From the NCBI RefSeq assembly GCF_000482485.1, contig NZ_KI519436.1, positions 230,986-294,985 on the forward strand: DNA of 64,000 nucleotides, given 5' to 3'. Shown here piece by piece: positions 61,687 through 64,000 of the stretch; within the stretch, counting starts at the first letter, position 1; every line of letters starts with the position of its first letter. Both the position numbers and the translations under genes were made by a program. This DNA comes from Paucisalibacillus globulus DSM 18846 (GTDB taxonomy: Bacteria; Bacillota; Bacilli; Bacillales; Amphibacillaceae). The notes beneath the pieces were generated by a model. That model saw only the letters and a list, made by a program, of their open reading frames with translations. It was not told the DNA's origin and did not search any database.

Positions 61687-63013
61687 TACAAGTATTCGTA
61701 AATTAGAAAAGGACTATTATCAGAGCTATTCCGCTGATCGATATCTTAATACTGACGATTCTAGCTTTCATATACTAACCCCTTTTAGCAAAGAATACAT
61801 CAATAAAGACAACCAACGATATGGTCATATCGAACAGTATACACAGTTAATTCATGATGTAATAGAACATACGCTTAAGATTAAGAGATACGATATTCTA
61901 AGTTATTATCATGATCATAATAACTCACCATCTGTAAGGAGTCTACACACTGCAAAATTACTATTTCTAATAGATGGATTATTCTATTACTACCATATTT
62001 ATGATGATCAATTGTTGCTTGTCTCGCAAAGTGAAATAGATGCAAGTATTTATATGAAAGATAGATTATATATTTTCGGTTTAAGTGATGTACTTAATCT
62101 AACGAGATTTTATAGTGAATTTTCTCTGTATGCTTCACTTCTTGATGCGGGACACCTTCTATATAATGTGAAAAATGTTTTAGTTAATAAAAACATAGAC
62201 TTTCTTCAACTTCAGAAATTTAATAGTAACTATTTATATGAAAATATCCATATCGATTCACGTTATAGCTATGTATCATTTGCTTTAGAGATAAGCCCTG
62301 AATATAAAGAAAGTCAACTAATGGAAAGAATACCCTATGTAACGGGCCATGATAAGAGGTTATCTGTCGACCATAATGAATTGAAACCAACAAAGTACTT
62401 AAAAGAAATTCTCGCACAGTATAATAGTTCACTAGATAGGGAAGGAAGATTTATTAATACCCATGAAATTCCCTCATTTCAATTGACCTCAACATTAATT
62501 AGAAATTCTGCACACACAACGATAGGGAATCATAATTATGGGGAAAAGTTTGAACAATTTAATCCAGTAGATGTACTTACTATCCTTAAGGACTCAAAAC
62601 GCATATTTTCTAGTAATGGGATGGAGTATTGTTTTCTCATCAAATCAGATATTGGAGAATATATCTATTGGTCAGACTTAACTCGTACTAATTTAGAAAT
62701 TGATTTTCGAAAGATTATGTACGATGATCATAAGTTTTTTGATTTTAAAACCTATAATATTGTATTTCTATGTTTCTCTGATAAGAACAAAGTGATCGAA
62801 AATGGATTACAGAATCAACTCATAACAGCATCGGAAATGATGCAGTTAGTGGCGTTATATTCTTCTTCTATAAGCTATGCATTTCGACCAATGAAAAATC
62901 ACAATGATTATTATTTGAAAAATATCTTAACACTTGATGAGCAATACGAAATAAACTTCATGGGAGTAGTCTGTAACTCTCCTATTCAACAATTGAGTTA
63001 TTACCTGAAGTAA
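61664..63013 (+). CDS. SagB-type azoline dehydrogenase-like nitroreductase
   Basis: GTG start 5 bp after GAGGTGAT, overlapping the YcaO gene by 23 bp. The 449-residue protein looks like two nitroreductase-type halves: the first has PSVRSLHTAKLLFLIDGLFYYYHIY and FYSEFSLYASLLDAGHLLYNV (about 85-170), the second LIRNSAHTTIG (about 280) and ITASEMMQLVALYSSS. The second pattern is that of SagB/McbC FMN-dependent azoline dehydrogenases. The FMN-binding SGGALYP-type loop is not conserved, so it may be a degenerate scaffold; another possible SagB-like gene begins at 63894. Confidence 0.7.
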   Translation: MNHTLFHNTSIRKLEKDYYQSYSADRYLNTDDSSFHILTPFSKEYINKDNQRYGHIEQYTQLIHDVIEHTLKIKRYDILSYYHDHNNSPSVRSLHTAKLLFLIDGLFYYYHIYDDQLLLVSQSEIDASIYMKDRLYIFGLSDVLNLTRFYSEFSLYASLLDAGHLLYNVKNVLVNKNIDFLQLQKFNSNYLYENIHIDSRYSYVSFALEISPEYKESQLMERIPYVTGHDKRLSVDHNELKPTKYLKEILAQYNSSLDREGRFINTHEIPSFQLTSTLIRNSAHTTIGNHNYGEKFEQFNPVDVLTILKDSKRIFSSNGMEYCFLIKSDIGEYIYWSDLTRTNLEIDFRKIMYDDHKFFDFKTYNIVFLCFSDKNKVIENGLQNQLITASEMMQLVALYSSSISYAFRPMKNHNDYYLKNILTLDEQYEINFMGVVCNSPIQQLSYYLK

Positions 63014-63087
63014 ACGAGTTAATAAATCGAACCGAGTTATAGTTTTTCTTTTTTCAAGGGTTAATCAAATGGACAAGGGGTGGTAGA

Positions 63088-63906
63088 ATGTGGCATTCCC
63101 TACATGGATTTATTCATGATTTTAAAGCATTAGATGATTACTTACAATCAGACTTCCAAGATGTCATCCAAGATGATATGGAGACATACTTTTTTATTCG
63201 GTATTGGTTAGGTGGACCACATGTAAGGTTACGCTTTACATGTAAACCGGAAGATTATCCAAAAGTAAAAAAACGCTTCGAAGAGTCAATCGACAATTTT
63301 TTAGTTCAAAGAAATGTTGACTTAATAGATTATAAACAGTTCTATCAAAACACCGCATTAGAAAAAGAAAATATTAGAGAAACATATTGGTGTGAACACG
63401 GTTCGGTAGTTGAGTTTGTTTATGAGCCTGAGTACGAACGATATGGTGGCAGGGAAGTAATAGGGAATTCCGAACAGGTTTTTTACGAAAGTAGTGTTCT
63501 GGCTAATAAGTTAAATAACGTTCCTTTTAGTAGAAGGATTATAGTAGGCATGGACCTTATTTACTTAACATTTCAATTAGCTAAGGTAAACCATACAATT
63601 TACGGGAATTATGCAGACTTTTGGAAAGATTATAGCTCAAGTGGACAGCTGGTAGAGAACTATGCCCCTATATTGAAGCAGAGATTAAATCATTTACAAA
63701 ACAATCATGTTAACCAGTTTGCGATGTATAACGATTATTTTAATTGTATAAAGAGTAATGATATTCACAAGGAAATATCGATTCTTATCTCGCATGTTCA
63801 TATGACGAATAATAGACTTGGGATTTTTCCTGCAATTGAACATAATCTAGCATCTTTTATTGCTAATAATATAGGTGTAGAGGGTGAGATAGTTGAAAAG
63901 GCATGA
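63088..63906 (+). CDS. Thiopeptide-type bacteriocin biosynthesis protein (SpaB_C elimination domain)
   Basis: A 272-residue stand-alone SpaB_C protein. WHSLHGFIHDFKALDDYL at the N-terminus and FFIRYWLGGPHVRLRFTC (about residues 30-47) are the family signature, with YEPEYERYGG (about 112-121) further on. Such proteins (TclL/TbtC) eliminate glutamate from glutamylated Ser/Thr to give dehydroalanine or dehydrobutyrine, complementing the truncated LanB at 55799. ATG follows AAGGGGTGGTAGA. Its stop overlaps the next start by 13 bp. Confidence 0.85.
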   Translation: MWHSLHGFIHDFKALDDYLQSDFQDVIQDDMETYFFIRYWLGGPHVRLRFTCKPEDYPKVKKRFEESIDNFLVQRNVDLIDYKQFYQNTALEKENIRETYWCEHGSVVEFVYEPEYERYGGREVIGNSEQVFYESSVLANKLNNVPFSRRIIVGMDLIYLTFQLAKVNHTIYGNYADFWKDYSSSGQLVENYAPILKQRLNHLQNNHVNQFAMYNDYFNCIKSNDIHKEISILISHVHMTNNRLGIFPAIEHNLASFIANNIGVEGEIVEKA

Positions 63907-64000
63907 TCAGCTTTGGGATTTAACTGGTAAAAGAAATACATTAAGAGAGTTATATCATCAGAATGCAATGATATCAAAACATTATCATTCCATGCGGATT
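63894..64000 (+). CDS. Partial gene at the window end, possibly a second SagB-type dehydrogenase
   Basis: TTG at 63894 after AGAGGGTGAG, in a frame that stays open to the last base. The 36 visible residues include LRELYHQNAMISKHYHSMR, which resembles the first helix of SagB-type dehydrogenases (YHENSK-like) but is too short to be sure. It overlaps the elimination gene, so the operon continues past the window. Confidence 0.55.

Overview
The window is chromosomal DNA of a low-GC, endospore-forming Firmicute of the family Bacillaceae, probably of the Oceanobacillus/Virgibacillus type. The evidence is the AT-rich sequence with strong AGGAGG ribosome binding sites and frequent TTG/GTG starts, a PdaA-type cortex deacetylase, a CwlC-type mother-cell amidase, MreBH, ClpE under a CtsR box, a PerR box before a ZosA-like ATPase, and the yfkJ-yfkI-yfkH block plus yfkD known from Bacillus. 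No rRNA, tRNA, CRISPR array or transposase gene was seen.

Layout. Bases 1-6400 hold an amino-acid catabolic operon (aminotransferase, TPP enzyme, aldehyde dehydrogenase, lysine 6-dehydrogenase-like enzyme) followed by an IclR regulator and a DUF3870 protein. Bases 6.5-13.7 kb hold accessory genes: a YiaA/B membrane protein, an amidase, a zinc metallopeptidase, an aminoglycoside adenylyltransferase-like protein, an alpha/beta hydrolase, a ZIP transporter, and an ECF sigma/anti-sigma pair with a probable autoregulatory promoter. Bases 13.8-17.98 kb hold a minus-strand operon (CoA-transferase, acyl-CoA dehydrogenase, semialdehyde dehydrogenase) behind a 200-nt leader with an attenuator-like terminator. 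Together with the first operon it could form a complete route from lysine through 2-oxoadipate and glutarate to crotonyl-CoA. A 40-bp tandem repeat array lies at 18.0-18.4 kb.

Bases 18.4-48.3 kb are mostly Bacillaceae core genes: mreBH, a double CAP-domain protein, an acyltransferase, glutaminase, an SRAP protein, a symporter beside niaR, an alanine symporter, yfkJIH, zosA, an ABC importer without ATPase, an MFS exporter with yfkD, a Na+/H+ antiporter, pdaA, a glycine betaine binding protein, mbcS, clpE, a ComEC-like MBL hydrolase and a ytrA-type GntR/ABC operon. A very strong perfect hairpin at 48.29-48.34 kb marks the boundary.

Bases 48.4-64 kb (continuing past the window end) hold a RiPP gene cluster that I read as an undescribed thiopeptide-type system. 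It has a 63-residue precursor with a Cys/Ser/Thr-rich core ending in Thr-Thr, a LanB-type glutamylation protein, two SpaB_C-like proteins (one canonical elimination type, one divergent and possibly a pyridine synthase), an E1-like RRE partner plus YcaO cyclodehydratase, one or two SagB-type dehydrogenases, and a short-chain dehydrogenase that may process the C-terminal Thr. It also has two components I do not know from characterised thiopeptide clusters: an 802-residue radical-SAM-like protein that lacks the AdoMet iron-sulfur cysteines but keeps SPASM-type cysteines and a PqqD-like domain, and a 422-residue protein of unknown family. Just after the precursor, its 3' end is duplicated in frame and two mutually exclusive hairpins could set the ratio of precursor to enzymes.
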